A stretch of DNA of 31,293 nucleotides from NCBI RefSeq assembly GCF_019649055.1, contig NW_026570603.1:1-31293 (forward strand), in the 5' to 3' direction. Of this stretch, positions 18,766 through 27,783 are shown piece by piece. The stretch is from Paramacrobiotus metropolitanus. Taxonomy: Eukaryota; Tardigrada; Eutardigrada; Parachela; Macrobiotidae. Position 1 is the first letter of the stretch; every line of letters starts with the position of its first letter. Under the pieces are notes generated by a model that saw only the letters and a program-made list of their open reading frames with translations, ran no database searches and was not told the origin of the DNA. Position numbers and translations under genes: made by a program.

Positions 18766-19557
18766 TCACTTCCAGTAGCTGTGGGGAATGCCACGGAGAA
18801 CATGGCGCTGCACTACGACGTGCTTACGCTTCTTCTTGGGCGTAGGGTCAGGGCCGAAATCTTCATCCACCCACAGCATATCCGCAGGCAAGAATTCCGT
18901 CGGATCCTTAAAATCCAGCTTGTTCTCCGCCCACCAGTCATCCACGTCTAAGTCTGGCTCCTTCCAGTCCTCGAGATTGCCAGATCCCCAGATATTTGGA
19001 ACAGGCTCATCATCATCCAAGGTGTACAGAATACGACCACATGAGCCTGGGCCATTATTCTCGCAGTCGACACAACAAAGCTCTTCTTCCATCACTCGCT
19101 TGTTGTGTTCTAGCATGCGCTGATGACGCTCACGCAAAGTTTCCGGCGGGTTAAATAGGGATGGCAAGCCAAATTCCTTCCGCAGGCGTTCAGATGCTTC
19201 ACGTCGGACTGGAGTGTCGGGATACAGAATAAACCCGATCTTCAAGTAATACATCTGCGACTCCGACTGGCGGATGTTCTCAATCTCCAAAGCCACCTGA
19301 GCCTCGAAATCCAATGGCTCGGGTTCTACAAAAGTTAAGGCCATAATTTCGGAATTAGAAAGCTTGCAAAGCTCCGAAATAGAAATATACGGTCCAACCA
19401 AGGAACGCCAAAAGTACACAAACTCAGCAATGTGTTCCTGGTTCGCAGAAACATACGCAACAGATTCAGAGAACTTGACAAACTTACGGCGTTTCTTATC
19501 ATCCTGTTCCGCGCAAATCAAACGCCCGCGCTCTGATTTGTAAAATTCCATCTCCAT
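18766..19557 (-). CDS. Unknown 263-residue acidic protein with a basic tail
   Basis: This is an intact single-exon frame. I choose ATG 19557 (MEMEFYKSERGRLICAEQ); an in-frame ATG at 19599 would add 14 hydrophobic residues that look untranslated. The N-terminal half is helical and charged. A Cys group follows near residues 175-190 (CCVDCENNGPGSCG), too few for a known zinc finger. Then comes an acidic, Trp-rich region (NIWGSGNLEDWKEPDLDVDD) and a basic tail (PKKKRKHVVVQRH) that resembles a nuclear localisation signal. No family is recognised. It lies between the retroelement and the tRNA-like array on the retroelement strand. It could be a host gene or an accessory ORF. Confidence 0.6.
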   Translation of the reverse strand: MEMEFYKSERGRLICAEQDDKKRRKFVKFSESVAYVSANQEHIAEFVYFWRSLVGPYISISELCKLSNSEIMALTFVEPEPLDFEAQVALEIENIRQSESQMYYLKIGFILYPDTPVRREASERLRKEFGLPSLFNPPETLRERHQRMLEHNKRVMEEELCCVDCENNGPGSCGRILYTLDDDEPVPNIWGSGNLEDWKEPDLDVDDWWAENKLDFKDPTEFLPADMLWVDEDFGPDPTPKKKRKHVVVQRHVLRGIPHSYWK

Positions 19558-20141
19558 TGTATGAAAGAGCAGAGATTTAAAACAGAGAAATGACGGCAAA
19601 GGTCTGAAAATTTAAAGCTGCAGCTAAAAATGTAAAAAAGCAAGACTAAACAGGAAAACTGCTGACACACCGCAGCTGTGCAGACTGGAAGCAGCTGTGC
19701 ACTACGTGACTGCCACTGCCCTAACATTTAACGACACACGGGCGGTTGCTACAGCGACAAAATTGTTTACATGTTCGAACGTGAAGATTTGCATTTTAAA
19801 CTGTCATTTTGTATGTTAAATCGTTTTTCGACGGATTATCTGCCAAATTCTGATTTGAATAACCGAAACAGTCTAATTTAACTGATTTACTGCTGAACAG
19901 CCAAATCTGCGCTCCAGAGAATGAATGGTAAGCCACTTCATAGAATAACTGCACGTTGCACAGGCTGTAAAAATAACGTTAAAAAGCTAATTGTAAACGG
20001 AAAACAGATTCTGTTACAGGATTCTATAAACTTAGAATAACATGCCCAACACTGAAGGTAATGTTCTTCCGTAAAACGAAAAATACAGAGGCTAAGTAAG
20101 AGAGCACTACAACAGGGCTGTGATTGCAGGGGAAATCCTCA
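19558..20141. other. No gene recognised
   Basis: AT-rich spacer between two same-strand intronless frames. It probably contains the promoter of the frame starting at 19557. No LTR border or primer-type purine tract was recognised. Confidence 0.4.
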
Positions 20142-20990
20142 TTACACCGCAGCGCCCATATCATCGTCATCATCGCGGCGTGGACGATGGCGCTTGGCAA
20201 TCGAAGCATCCAGTTTACCAGGACCGCGCTTCTCCTGTCCTTCATGCAAAAGCCAACGAGTTTGTTGCAAGTGCTGCTGTTGTTGAGCTGCCGAGCGCGG
20301 ATCCGCTGCATTCAAACGCTCGAAGTAGCGCTGCTCCGCTTCCAAGCGGTGATCCTCGTCAATATTGGAAACCAGTTCCTCGATATGCTGGTTATACGCG
20401 TCCACGAGCGTGACAACGGCACCATGATCTCCCGTTTCCCCCGGAACATAATCCAAGGCAGTGAGAAACTCGACAGGATTGCGCACCACATTAATGCCGT
20501 GGTTCCGACGAAGTTCGCAGACGATTTGCCCGATGAGCCATCCTTGGCGGAAGTCCACTCGCAGGTAACGTAACAATGCATAGTGTGCGTCCTTTGACAG
20601 ATCCAGAGTGTGGACAAAACGGTTATATTTGTCCACCGTCATCTGCGAACCATTATGAAAGATCTTGCCGCGGAAGCGCAATCGAGTCTCCGGATGCAAC
20701 TCCACATAATCTCTGTCCGGATTGTAGGGACGATTGATGATCAAACCAGACGGGGGAATATAACTCTTTCCTCCACGAGCATAGTCGTACGGAGACGGAC
20801 GAAGGCCACAATCCACCATGAGATGGGACCACTCAAACGTTGGTTCAGGCCATCCAACATGAGGATCGGGATACATTGGCGGCTGAACATCGGCCAAGAC
20901 ATCTGCCAAAACCTGCACTGAATCCTCGGAGGAACTGGTGGTATCCTCATGTTGAAAAGAGGGATGTGACGGCACTTTCGGACGATGCAT
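20142..20990 (-). CDS. Unknown 282-residue protein downstream of pol
   Basis: This is an intact single-exon frame from ATG 20990 (MHRPKVPSHPSFQHED) to TAA. It starts Ser/Asp-rich, then has a folded-looking middle of about 180 residues (MVDCGLRPSPYDYARGGKSY, then RFRGKIFHNGSQMTVDKYNR). A Gln-rich helix follows (SAAQQQQHLQQTRWLL). It ends with a basic then acidic tail (AKRHRPRRDDDDDMGAA). It has no signal peptide or membrane segment, so it is not an envelope-type protein. It starts 350 bases beyond the end of pol, where retroelements may carry an extra ORF, but nothing else links the two. Confidence 0.6.
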   Translation of the reverse strand: MHRPKVPSHPSFQHEDTTSSSEDSVQVLADVLADVQPPMYPDPHVGWPEPTFEWSHLMVDCGLRPSPYDYARGGKSYIPPSGLIINRPYNPDRDYVELHPETRLRFRGKIFHNGSQMTVDKYNRFVHTLDLSKDAHYALLRYLRVDFRQGWLIGQIVCELRRNHGINVVRNPVEFLTALDYVPGETGDHGAVVTLVDAYNQHIEELVSNIDEDHRLEAEQRYFERLNAADPRSAAQQQQHLQQTRWLLHEGQEKRGPGKLDASIAKRHRPRRDDDDDMGAAV

Positions 20991-21341
20991 TGCAGCGGTA
21001 TGTCAGAATTTGGTAGAGGCAAAAACAAAGTAAAGAATAAGAAGCCTCGCACAAGACTGAGAACGACAACTGAATGACACTGATCTTGCAGGTAAAAATC
21101 TCATGTGCAATCAGCTACAAGCAGCTTCCTACACGACTGATATCCAGGAGAGGGCAACGAACGCTGCTACGTCACCGCGGACTATCCAATGGCGACTACA
21201 CGCACTAGATCTGTACGTACAAATGATTTGGGAACTTTCCAGACAGCTTTAATGCATTAAGGAATAAAATTTCAATTCTTAGAGTTCAAAAATAAAATAA
21301 AATAAAGTAAATGTACAAATTTACACGGCCGCTCGGCCTGT
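20991..21341. other. Spacer after pol; no LTR recognised
   Basis: This region follows the pol stop and precedes the next frame. A polypurine tract and the left LTR border (minus-strand TG) would be expected here if the element ended after pol. I see only an AT-rich stretch (21285-21310) and no convincing purine tract. Without the other LTR in view the boundary cannot be placed. Confidence 0.4.
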
Positions 21342-24300
21342 TTAATCGTTATTGCATAAGGTACAGATTTTTATGAAATTAATACAGTCACGTCTCATTT
21401 CCGGCCAGAAGAGACGAAGACTTCTATACAAGTAATCATACGGCGTAATATTACTGTTATACTTATGCAACAACCGCCGATGTACAGACTCCACTAAAAT
21501 TTTACGCCATTGATAAGGAATGAGAATTTTGGGTACTCTTTTTGCAATGTCCTGTTTTTCTCCGTAATGGCAAATAATGCCGTTTACTTTTAGAACCAAA
21601 GGAAGATGCCAGGCCGAGTATGCGGATTCCTCAAGAGTGCAGTCTCCATCAACAACGGCGTCCCACAACATCATGTCACTACACTCCATCTGGCGATACC
21701 TCCAGAATTCCTGCTTATCAAGGGCGTCATCGGATATTACACCTTGTGGCCAAAACTGCTCAATTGGGCGTGCCCAAGCGGGGACTGGGAGAGTTCTGTC
21801 TTCTACAACTGCACGAGAGGTTTTTTGTGGCTGTGCCGGCCCAATCTCCATTGCGTTACAGGTAATTGATAGAGTATCACTGGCCACCGGCGCAACTGGT
21901 TCAGATAATCTCTCTCCCGGCTGGGATACATTCAGAATAGCCGGTTCTCTATTATTTGTGACCCTACGCTTTTTAGCATCAGCCGACGGGTCTCTTTTAC
22001 GCTTTTTGTCGTTCATCTGGTTCACAAGTCTTTCCACAGGTTTCACCACACGCCCGGAGCGGGTTTTAAGCAATGGAACCGCTTCCATCTGGTTATCCAG
22101 ATATTCAGCGTACTCAGCATCAAGGCGCGACGATGCTGAGTCAACGGATGGAATCACCGGCGGCGGCGCGGGCGCCTCAACTAACTCATCGGGGCATTCC
22201 TTCTCCACACAATCGAGCAACTTCGGTAAGTGCTCGTCTTGCAGAATAGTATCGACGTCACGGAAATTATACGGCTTTAAACGGCTGACATGTACAGTGT
22301 CAGTTTTGACATTTCCACGCCGATTACTCTTTACTACATAATGCACTGGCCCTGACTGACGCACGATTTCCCATCCAGCAGTCCAACGGGGCATAAGGGA
22401 TGGATTCTTCCCCACTTTGCGATGTAACACGTATACCAAAACCTGATCCCCTGGTTTATACGACACATGTGAAATATTTGCATCATATCTAATTTTATCT
22501 TTAAGCTTATGACGAAACTCTTCAGCATTCACTAAATCCAGGGCCTCACCAAGGCCGCGCTGCATCTGCTGTACATATACATGGGCAGGAATCACAAAAT
22601 CCTCTTCGAATGGCAGGAAGTTATTTATCGGTAAGCGCATCTCGGTGCCGTGCATCATGAAGAATGGTGAGCGGCCCGTTCGCTCCACAACCTTACTGTT
22701 AAAGGCAGCACAAAGTGCTGGGAGGAATATATCCCAGTCACTTTGCTGCTCATTCACATACTTGGCTAGCGCCTTTTTGATTTCCCCTACGCGTTTTTCA
22801 ACAAGACCATTACCCTGCTGGTGGCCTGATGCCGTCGGTGCGTGAGCAACACCTGCGAGAGCAAGAAGCTCCCGAAACATCTCAGACATGAAATTACTGC
22901 CGCGGTCTGAGGTGATGTGTACAGGCATGCCAAAGACTGTGAGAATGCGGCGATAAAAGAACAACGCCAATGTGGCGGCATCATTTCTCTCAACTGCCTC
23001 AGCCACAATGTATTTGCTCCCGTAATCCACTGCAATAATTATGTTTTTATTTCCAGATTCCGTCGTTGGGAGAGCCGGAGCAACGTCAATTGCCCAAACT
23101 AACCGAGGAGGAACGGTGGGATTGGACTGGAGAGCACCGGCCGGTGCCGTAGCAAGAGGATTTTGTGCAAGGCACGCCGGGCAAGAGGCACAGTAACTTT
23201 TAACAGACTCGAACATACGGGGCCAATAAAAATACTTGTACATCCTTTTATAGGTGGCCAGGACGCCCAAGTGTGCTGCTAACGGGGAATCATGGTTATC
23301 CTGAAGGAACTGAAGCCGCCAGTGAACAGGTACATACATACAGTAATAGATCTTCCGGTTTAATTCAAACTTGTAGTATACAACGCCCTGTTTCACTACA
23401 AATTTATTTAGGTGTAATTTCTCGTGCTCTGACATCTTTTCCTTTTTATTTTCTAGGAGCAGCCGCCATCTGACAATCCTCGCGTCTCGAGACTGCTCTT
23501 CAGCCCAGTAAGAAGCCTTATCGTCAGTAATCAACTTCTGCACCTTATCCTCATCAAAGGCTTTCATGTCTTCCTCTGGAATAGCTTTAACTTCGGCCGA
23601 CATCATCTCAAAGCGGATATCCACATAATCTCTCTCCAGGATAGCGAAACAACACTCGATCATCGCGGCATCACCGGCGAAAGGGTAAGTTTGCCTATAG
23701 TCAAATTCGATATCCGAATCGTCAGAGTCGGGTTCCGGTTGCTCTCCTGGGTTTCTACTCAAGGCGTCAGCAATAACGTTCTCTTTGCCAGGTATGTGAA
23801 CAGGCTTAGTATTGAATTGCTGGATATACAACGCCCAGCGCCCAAGGCGGCCAGCGGCATCGCGCATATTATTTAAAAACACTAACGCTTGGTGATCGGT
23901 TTGTACTTCGAACTGATAGTCAGACAAATAATGCTTCCACTTCTTTAAAGCACAGATAACCGCGTAAGCTTCAAGCTCAGTAGGGAAATACAGTCTTTTC
24001 TGTGTTTCAGTCAACTTGCGGCTTAGATACGCGATAGGACGCCAGTTCGTCGGCACATCAGTTGGTTTATCCTTGGGACATTGCATAAGAACTGCACCCA
24101 CAGCAATAGTACTTGCATCGACGATAACACGCGACAAAGCCTCCGGGTCGTAACGGGCTAAGACCGGCGCCGTCACCAAGGCCTCCTTCAATTGTTCCAC
24201 AGAGCTACACTGATCCGTTCCCCATTCAAAGGTAACTTTTTTAGGAATCAACTTTTGAAGCGGCTCAGCGATCTCTTGAAAATTCTTAATAAATTGGCGG

Positions 24301-24413
24301 TAATATCCTACCATGCCTAGAAAACGCAGTATATCTTTTTTTGTCTTTAATAGGACCGAATTCCTTAACCGCCTGGATCTTCTCTGGATCAGTACTGATA
24401 CCGAACTGGTCAA
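21342..24413 (-). CDS. RNase H and integrase with extra C-terminal HHCC module
   Basis: The frame has 1023 residues, the first about 25 being out-of-frame read-through. FLGMVGYYRQF (31-41) ends the reverse transcriptase connection. RNase H spans about 85-220 with Asp99, Glu148, Asp173 and Asp216. Integrase: HHCC module 301-415 (H374, H381, C411, C414); catalytic core with Asp443 (WAIDVAP), Asp503 (SDRGSNF) and Glu539 (GNGLVEK), spacing D-35-E; then a GPY/F-type end near 675-715 (VHVSRLKPY). All catalytic residues are present. A disordered basic segment (800-820) leads to a second HHCC module at 901-1023, ending CTLCNND. The frame is uninterrupted for 3 kb, unlike the gag side. Confidence 0.9.
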   Translation of the reverse strand: MTSSVSVLIQRRSRRLRNSVLLKTKKDILRFLGMVGYYRQFIKNFQEIAEPLQKLIPKKVTFEWGTDQCSSVEQLKEALVTAPVLARYDPEALSRVIVDASTIAVGAVLMQCPKDKPTDVPTNWRPIAYLSRKLTETQKRLYFPTELEAYAVICALKKWKHYLSDYQFEVQTDHQALVFLNNMRDAAGRLGRWALYIQQFNTKPVHIPGKENVIADALSRNPGEQPEPDSDDSDIEFDYRQTYPFAGDAAMIECCFAILERDYVDIRFEMMSAEVKAIPEEDMKAFDEDKVQKLITDDKASYWAEEQSRDARIVRWRLLLENKKEKMSEHEKLHLNKFVVKQGVVYYKFELNRKIYYCMYVPVHWRLQFLQDNHDSPLAAHLGVLATYKRMYKYFYWPRMFESVKSYCASCPACLAQNPLATAPAGALQSNPTVPPRLVWAIDVAPALPTTESGNKNIIIAVDYGSKYIVAEAVERNDAATLALFFYRRILTVFGMPVHITSDRGSNFMSEMFRELLALAGVAHAPTASGHQQGNGLVEKRVGEIKKALAKYVNEQQSDWDIFLPALCAAFNSKVVERTGRSPFFMMHGTEMRLPINNFLPFEEDFVIPAHVYVQQMQRGLGEALDLVNAEEFRHKLKDKIRYDANISHVSYKPGDQVLVYVLHRKVGKNPSLMPRWTAGWEIVRQSGPVHYVVKSNRRGNVKTDTVHVSRLKPYNFRDVDTILQDEHLPKLLDCVEKECPDELVEAPAPPPVIPSVDSASSRLDAEYAEYLDNQMEAVPLLKTRSGRVVKPVERLVNQMNDKKRKRDPSADAKKRRVTNNREPAILNVSQPGERLSEPVAPVASDTLSITCNAMEIGPAQPQKTSRAVVEDRTLPVPAWARPIEQFWPQGVISDDALDKQEFWRYRQMECSDMMLWDAVVDGDCTLEESAYSAWHLPLVLKVNGIICHYGEKQDIAKRVPKILIPYQWRKILVESVHRRLLHKYNSNITPYDYLYRSLRLFWPEMRRDCINFIKICTLCNND
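21345..21713 (-). other. C-terminal HHCC module at the end of pol
   Basis: Residues 901-1023 of the integrase frame repeat the integrase N-terminal pattern: QEFWRYRQMECSDMMLW, LVLKVNGIIC, ILIPYQWRKIL, then H978-x4-H983, FWP near 1002-1004, C1017-x2-C1020. The spacing H-x4-H-x33-C-x2-C equals that of the module upstream of reverse transcriptase and differs from the catalytic integrase copy (H-x6-H-x29-C-x2-C). In an ungapped 63-residue alignment the two extra modules share 19 identical positions by my count. Confidence 0.8.
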
Positions 24414-26094
24414 CCGTGTGACCCAGGAACGTTATTGAATTTACAAATAATTCTGTCTTTTCAGGATTAATGGTCCAGCCGCATTCCTGGAGCCGCAAGA
24501 AGAGCTCCTGTAAGTCTCGCATATGATCAGCCAGATTTTTACTGAAGACAATAATGTCATCGATAAAAACTAACACGTTCCTCCACTTCATATTTGCAAG
24601 CGTCAAATCCATGGCGCGCTGGAAAGCCGAAGGCGCGTCCTTCATCCCAAAAGGTAAGACTTTGTATTGAAACGTGAACTCTTCGCCAACCATTGTTGTT
24701 TTACACCGGTCTTCCGGTTTTATTTTAATTTGCCAAAATCCACTTTTTAAATCGATCTTGCTAAAGACCGTTGCTTTGTCGAGGGCATTTAATATGTCGT
24801 CAACTCTGGGAAGCGGGTAACTGCTGCCCATTAATCTTTCGTTAAGCTTACGGAAATCCACGGTTAAACGCCGGGATTTATCCTTCTTCTTCACTATGCA
24901 TATGGGACTGCCCCATGCCGAGTTTGTTGGCTCAATTATACCGTCTTTAATCATTTCCTGTGTTTTAGCTTGGAGCCATTTGCGGTCTTCAAACGATGTG
25001 CGATACGGAGGAGTTCTGACCGGCAAACTCGTGCCTGTATCCACAGAGTGCTCATATATGGTACAACAACCCACAGGACGCGCCTTAGTCGGTAAAACTG
25101 ATTTCGCTTGATAAAAGATTGCTTTTAATTCATCCTTGCTGGGACAGATATCACCAACTTTGATTTTAGCGAACGTTTCTTCGGTTTCAGGATCAACGAC
25201 ACTAACGGCGGGTGGCGGCAACTGCATCGCCACACATTCATTTATTTTCTCCGGTGTTGAGACACTTTCTTCTACACTGGGAATGCCACTAATTGCCTCT
25301 TGACAGTTCTCCAGGAACTCCGGAGAGTCCATTTGATAAACTGCGTCCACGAGCGCGACTTCGCCAAGGTTGGTTTCTTCATTCAAAACGAGCGGTTTGT
25401 CGGAAACGTTAACGACGCAGACTCGGCAATTACCATACTCATTTAACGTTAAGACGCCATCGAGTAATACGGCGTTTTTATTTGACTCTGGTATTTTTCC
25501 TTCGTAGAGAAACGGCTGGGTGTACAGGTATTCGTCTTGAAATTCCATGAACTGTTCGTCAGACATCGACGTCGTTGCGCGAATAATTCCCTGCGAATGG
25601 GGTTGAATTATGACCGGCGAAGCTGGAAACAGCTCCATTTTGAAGCAATCAATCGGACCGGGTTCTGGCTCGAAGCGGTAAATATCATGTTCTACCGAGT
25701 TAACTTCAACCTGTGCTTGTGCCTGTTTCAGATGGGCGTCCCTGTACGCCAGCTCAATGACATCCTTCGAATACACGCATGCCGGGATATCAGTAGATTC
25801 CCGGACGTCCTGAGACCGTTTGGGCAAATTCTTAGCCGTCGGTTGTTGTGGCACCGGTGCCGGCTGCACTGTCTCGGCGGACATCTGGCTTGCGGCCTCA
25901 CGCTCGGCGTATTCCCGCCGAATTCTACGGCTGTAACTGGACTTTTTACGCCTAGGGGAATTCCTTCCCGAACCTTCCGGTGATGGCTCGTAATTTCCCA
26001 CGGCGGGTCGTGCTGAATTAGCAGCTGCAGATTCGCTCAATGCTTTTTGTCTCTGAATGTCATTCCAGATTTCCCACTGTTCGTTAATATTCAT
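24286..26094 (-). CDS. Reverse transcriptase with N-terminal linker
   Basis: The frame has 602 residues. Residues 1-155 are low-complexity and charged. Residues about 158-252 (VIIQPHSQGIIRATTSM to TNLGEVALVD) resemble the beta-rich segment that commonly lies between protease and reverse transcriptase in Ty3 elements. Reverse transcriptase spans about 355-580: PVRTPPYR, then TVDFRKLNE, KIDLKSGFWQI with Asp448, LPFGMKDAPSAFQRAMD, and FIDDIIVFS with Asp512 and Asp513, the full catalytic triad. FLGHTVDQFGI follows at 557. From residue 587 the frame is wrong: a run of seven A (plus-strand T at 24336-24342) shifts it, and the RNase H side continues in the next frame. Confidence 0.9.
   Translation of the reverse strand: MNINEQWEIWNDIQRQKALSESAAANSARPAVGNYEPSPEGSGRNSPRRKKSSYSRRIRREYAEREAASQMSAETVQPAPVPQQPTAKNLPKRSQDVRESTDIPACVYSKDVIELAYRDAHLKQAQAQVEVNSVEHDIYRFEPEPGPIDCFKMELFPASPVIIQPHSQGIIRATTSMSDEQFMEFQDEYLYTQPFLYEGKIPESNKNAVLLDGVLTLNEYGNCRVCVVNVSDKPLVLNEETNLGEVALVDAVYQMDSPEFLENCQEAISGIPSVEESVSTPEKINECVAMQLPPPAVSVVDPETEETFAKIKVGDICPSKDELKAIFYQAKSVLPTKARPVGCCTIYEHSVDTGTSLPVRTPPYRTSFEDRKWLQAKTQEMIKDGIIEPTNSAWGSPICIVKKKDKSRRLTVDFRKLNERLMGSSYPLPRVDDILNALDKATVFSKIDLKSGFWQIKIKPEDRCKTTMVGEEFTFQYKVLPFGMKDAPSAFQRAMDLTLANMKWRNVLVFIDDIIVFSKNLADHMRDLQELFLRLQECGWTINPEKTELFVNSITFLGHTVDQFGISTDPEKIQAVKEFGPIKDKKRYTAFSRHGRILPPIY
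24336..24342 (-). other. Frame break at an A7 run between reverse transcriptase and RNase H
   Basis: The run of seven A on the minus strand separates the two pol frames. A run one base shorter would keep a single frame, so a one-base insertion, a sequencing error, or a slippage site would each explain it. The two frames overlap from 24413 to 24286. Confidence 0.75.
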
Positions 26095-26140
26095 TTTTGT
26101 CGCAACATCGTAGGTCGCTCTGACATCCTCCGAAACGAAC

Positions 26141-27055
26141 TCAGACTAGCTTCGGCGGCGGTGAGTTACTAATCATTTGAGAATTTATTTCTCTTTGCTT
26201 CTCCGCCTGTTTATCTTCGTAGGAGACCGGACACGGGCCGATATTAATGGGTTTCATCCATCTGCAGGGACAGAAGCTACCGTTTTCAAATTCACCTGCT
26301 GGTGCCGGGTTATCCACAGAAAAGGTAACTTTACGTTTTCCTGTAGCTTTCTGTGCGTTTAATTGCTCCGTGCGTTTCAAGGTTTCAAAATGCCGGCGAT
26401 CATTAATCGAGTTTCGACACACGTCGCAGTTCTTCTCGTACCGTTCAATTTCTATTATACAGTCCGGCCAGTAAAATAATTTCACCAAGTACGGATATAG
26501 CTTTTCATGCCGGCCGTACGCGTGCTTATGAATTAAGATTTCGTGGAAGCAGGCGATTAATTTCTGTCGCCATTGGTGCGGCACGTAAATTCTCGGACAT
26601 GCACCAGAATGATCCGGTACTCTGCACAATATCCCTTCGCATATTACGAGTCTGTTAATTTCGTATTTGGTAAAATTCGTATTAGCGTGCGACGGTTTCT
26701 TGTACATTTTGTACCACATCCGGCTATCAACACACTGCTGTTGAGTTTCGCGCCAGAACTGCGGATCACGGAATCTTTTTCTGAAGGGAATAAGCTGTTT
26801 ATCCTGCGGCCTATCCATCGGCGTCATCCATTTCTTCAACTCTGGATTGCGTGCCATGTAAGAGGGATAATCATGGACTTCATCAACGTCTCTGCGGTCG
26901 CGCTCAACAGGTATAACATTTAAGCAATTTATTGTCCATGCTAAGACATTCAACCGATTTCGCTGATTTCCAGAACACCCATGTATAGGTATTTTGAGCT
27001 GCAGGATGCTGCTTAATACTGCGCCAATCGACGAAATTTGAATCGGAAGTTGCAA
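26141..27055 (-). CDS. Extra integrase-type HHCC module upstream of reverse transcriptase
   Basis: Residues 99-216 of this frame match the N-terminal module of a Ty3-type integrase. There is an FWRETQQQCVDSRMW segment, LVICEGILC, YVPHQWRQKL, then H171-x4-H176, a YWP at 195-197, and C210-x2-C213. HHCC modules bind zinc and help integrase multimerise. No DDE catalytic domain follows; instead about 90 residues lead to a stop at 26141. The frame then passes into the reverse transcriptase frame, apparently through a break near 26130. Such a module before reverse transcriptase is not normal for the group. It aligns without gaps to the module at the end of pol. Confidence 0.75.
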   Translation of the reverse strand: MQLPIQISSIGAVLSSILQLKIPIHGCSGNQRNRLNVLAWTINCLNVIPVERDRRDVDEVHDYPSYMARNPELKKWMTPMDRPQDKQLIPFRKRFRDPQFWRETQQQCVDSRMWYKMYKKPSHANTNFTKYEINRLVICEGILCRVPDHSGACPRIYVPHQWRQKLIACFHEILIHKHAYGRHEKLYPYLVKLFYWPDCIIEIERYEKNCDVCRNSINDRRHFETLKRTEQLNAQKATGKRKVTFSVDNPAPAGEFENGSFCPCRWMKPINIGPCPVSYEDKQAEKQREINSQMISNSPPPKLV

Positions 27056-27626
27056 GGATCTTCACCCCACGAACTTGACTGGATCCGGAAGGAGGCACAG
27101 GGCTGACTGATGCCGAAGACGAGTTACTTGAACTGCTCGAGCTGCTTGCCGAAGACGGCTGCGAAACTTTTTCCTTTTTAATTGGCGGCTGGGAAGACGC
27201 CTGTTCTCTCCCCCGCGAACTTGACTGCATACTATTTACAATTGTTTCACCGCCTCCCCCACGAACTTGACTTTGTTCTGGGTTTTTCTCCACCTTAATC
27301 TCTTGCTTAATAGCAGAACGAACTGGTTCATCAGCGACAGAAGCTGCTTTAGGGAGATATTGGCGAATCATCTCCTGTACTACACTACGCACAAACTCCT
27401 CATCACGCTGGTCAGATCCCTTTTTAATCGGAGCTACGTAGACTGGTGTAGTTTTAACTTCCGTTTTCACCGGGACATCAACCGCTTTTGTCACTGGTGG
27501 CGCGCGGCTGGACGCGGCCACTCCTGCTTCGCTTTTTGTAAGTGCAAATACAAATTTCTGGGTCAGCTTTGCCAGAATTAAATGAGCTGACTCCATACGG
27601 TACGAATTTTGCTTCCTTAGCGACAC
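26904..27626 (-). CDS. Retroelement linker between protease and HHCC module
   Basis: This segment of about 240 residues is rich in Ser, Lys and Pro (SSASSSSSSSNSSSASVS). It has no domain that I recognise and is probably a disordered tether. Three copies of a 16-base word lie within it (27257-27272, 27211-27226, 27065-27080). The frame is lost near 26930, where the next segment takes over in another frame. Most Ty3-type elements have a much shorter protease-to-reverse-transcriptase gap. Confidence 0.55.
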   Translation of the reverse strand: MSLRKQNSYRMESAHLILAKLTQKFVFALTKSEAGVAASSRAPPVTKAVDVPVKTEVKTTPVYVAPIKKGSDQRDEEFVRSVVQEMIRQYLPKAASVADEPVRSAIKQEIKVEKNPEQSQVRGGGGETIVNSMQSSSRGREQASSQPPIKKEKVSQPSSASSSSSSSNSSSASVSPVPPSGSSQVRGVKILATSDSNFVDWRSIKQHPAAQNTYTWVFWKSAKSVECLSMDNKLLKCYTC

Positions 27627-27783
27627 CGATGCGCCTGCTACATCAACGCTGGGATTGCGGGCGACGGCTTAACTCCCACAGGAATTAATGGATCAAAATC
27701 GTGTGACCGAATAACATCAGACATCAGGTGAGTTTCACGACGTAAAATGCCGGCATTAGGCTGTCTACGCGAGACAGGCGCTG

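Noticed and set aside
18766-20990. Envelope gene of an errantivirus-like element
   Set aside because: Neither frame has a signal peptide, transmembrane segment, furin-type site or fusion-peptide-like stretch.
20991-21341. 3' LTR directly after pol
   Set aside because: No polypurine tract or TG...CA bordered repeat can be seen, and the matching 5' LTR is outside the window, so no pair can be tested.
21577-22341. Long plus-strand frame opposite the integrase
   Set aside because: It is a shadow of the intact minus-strand pol frame and has no domain of its own.
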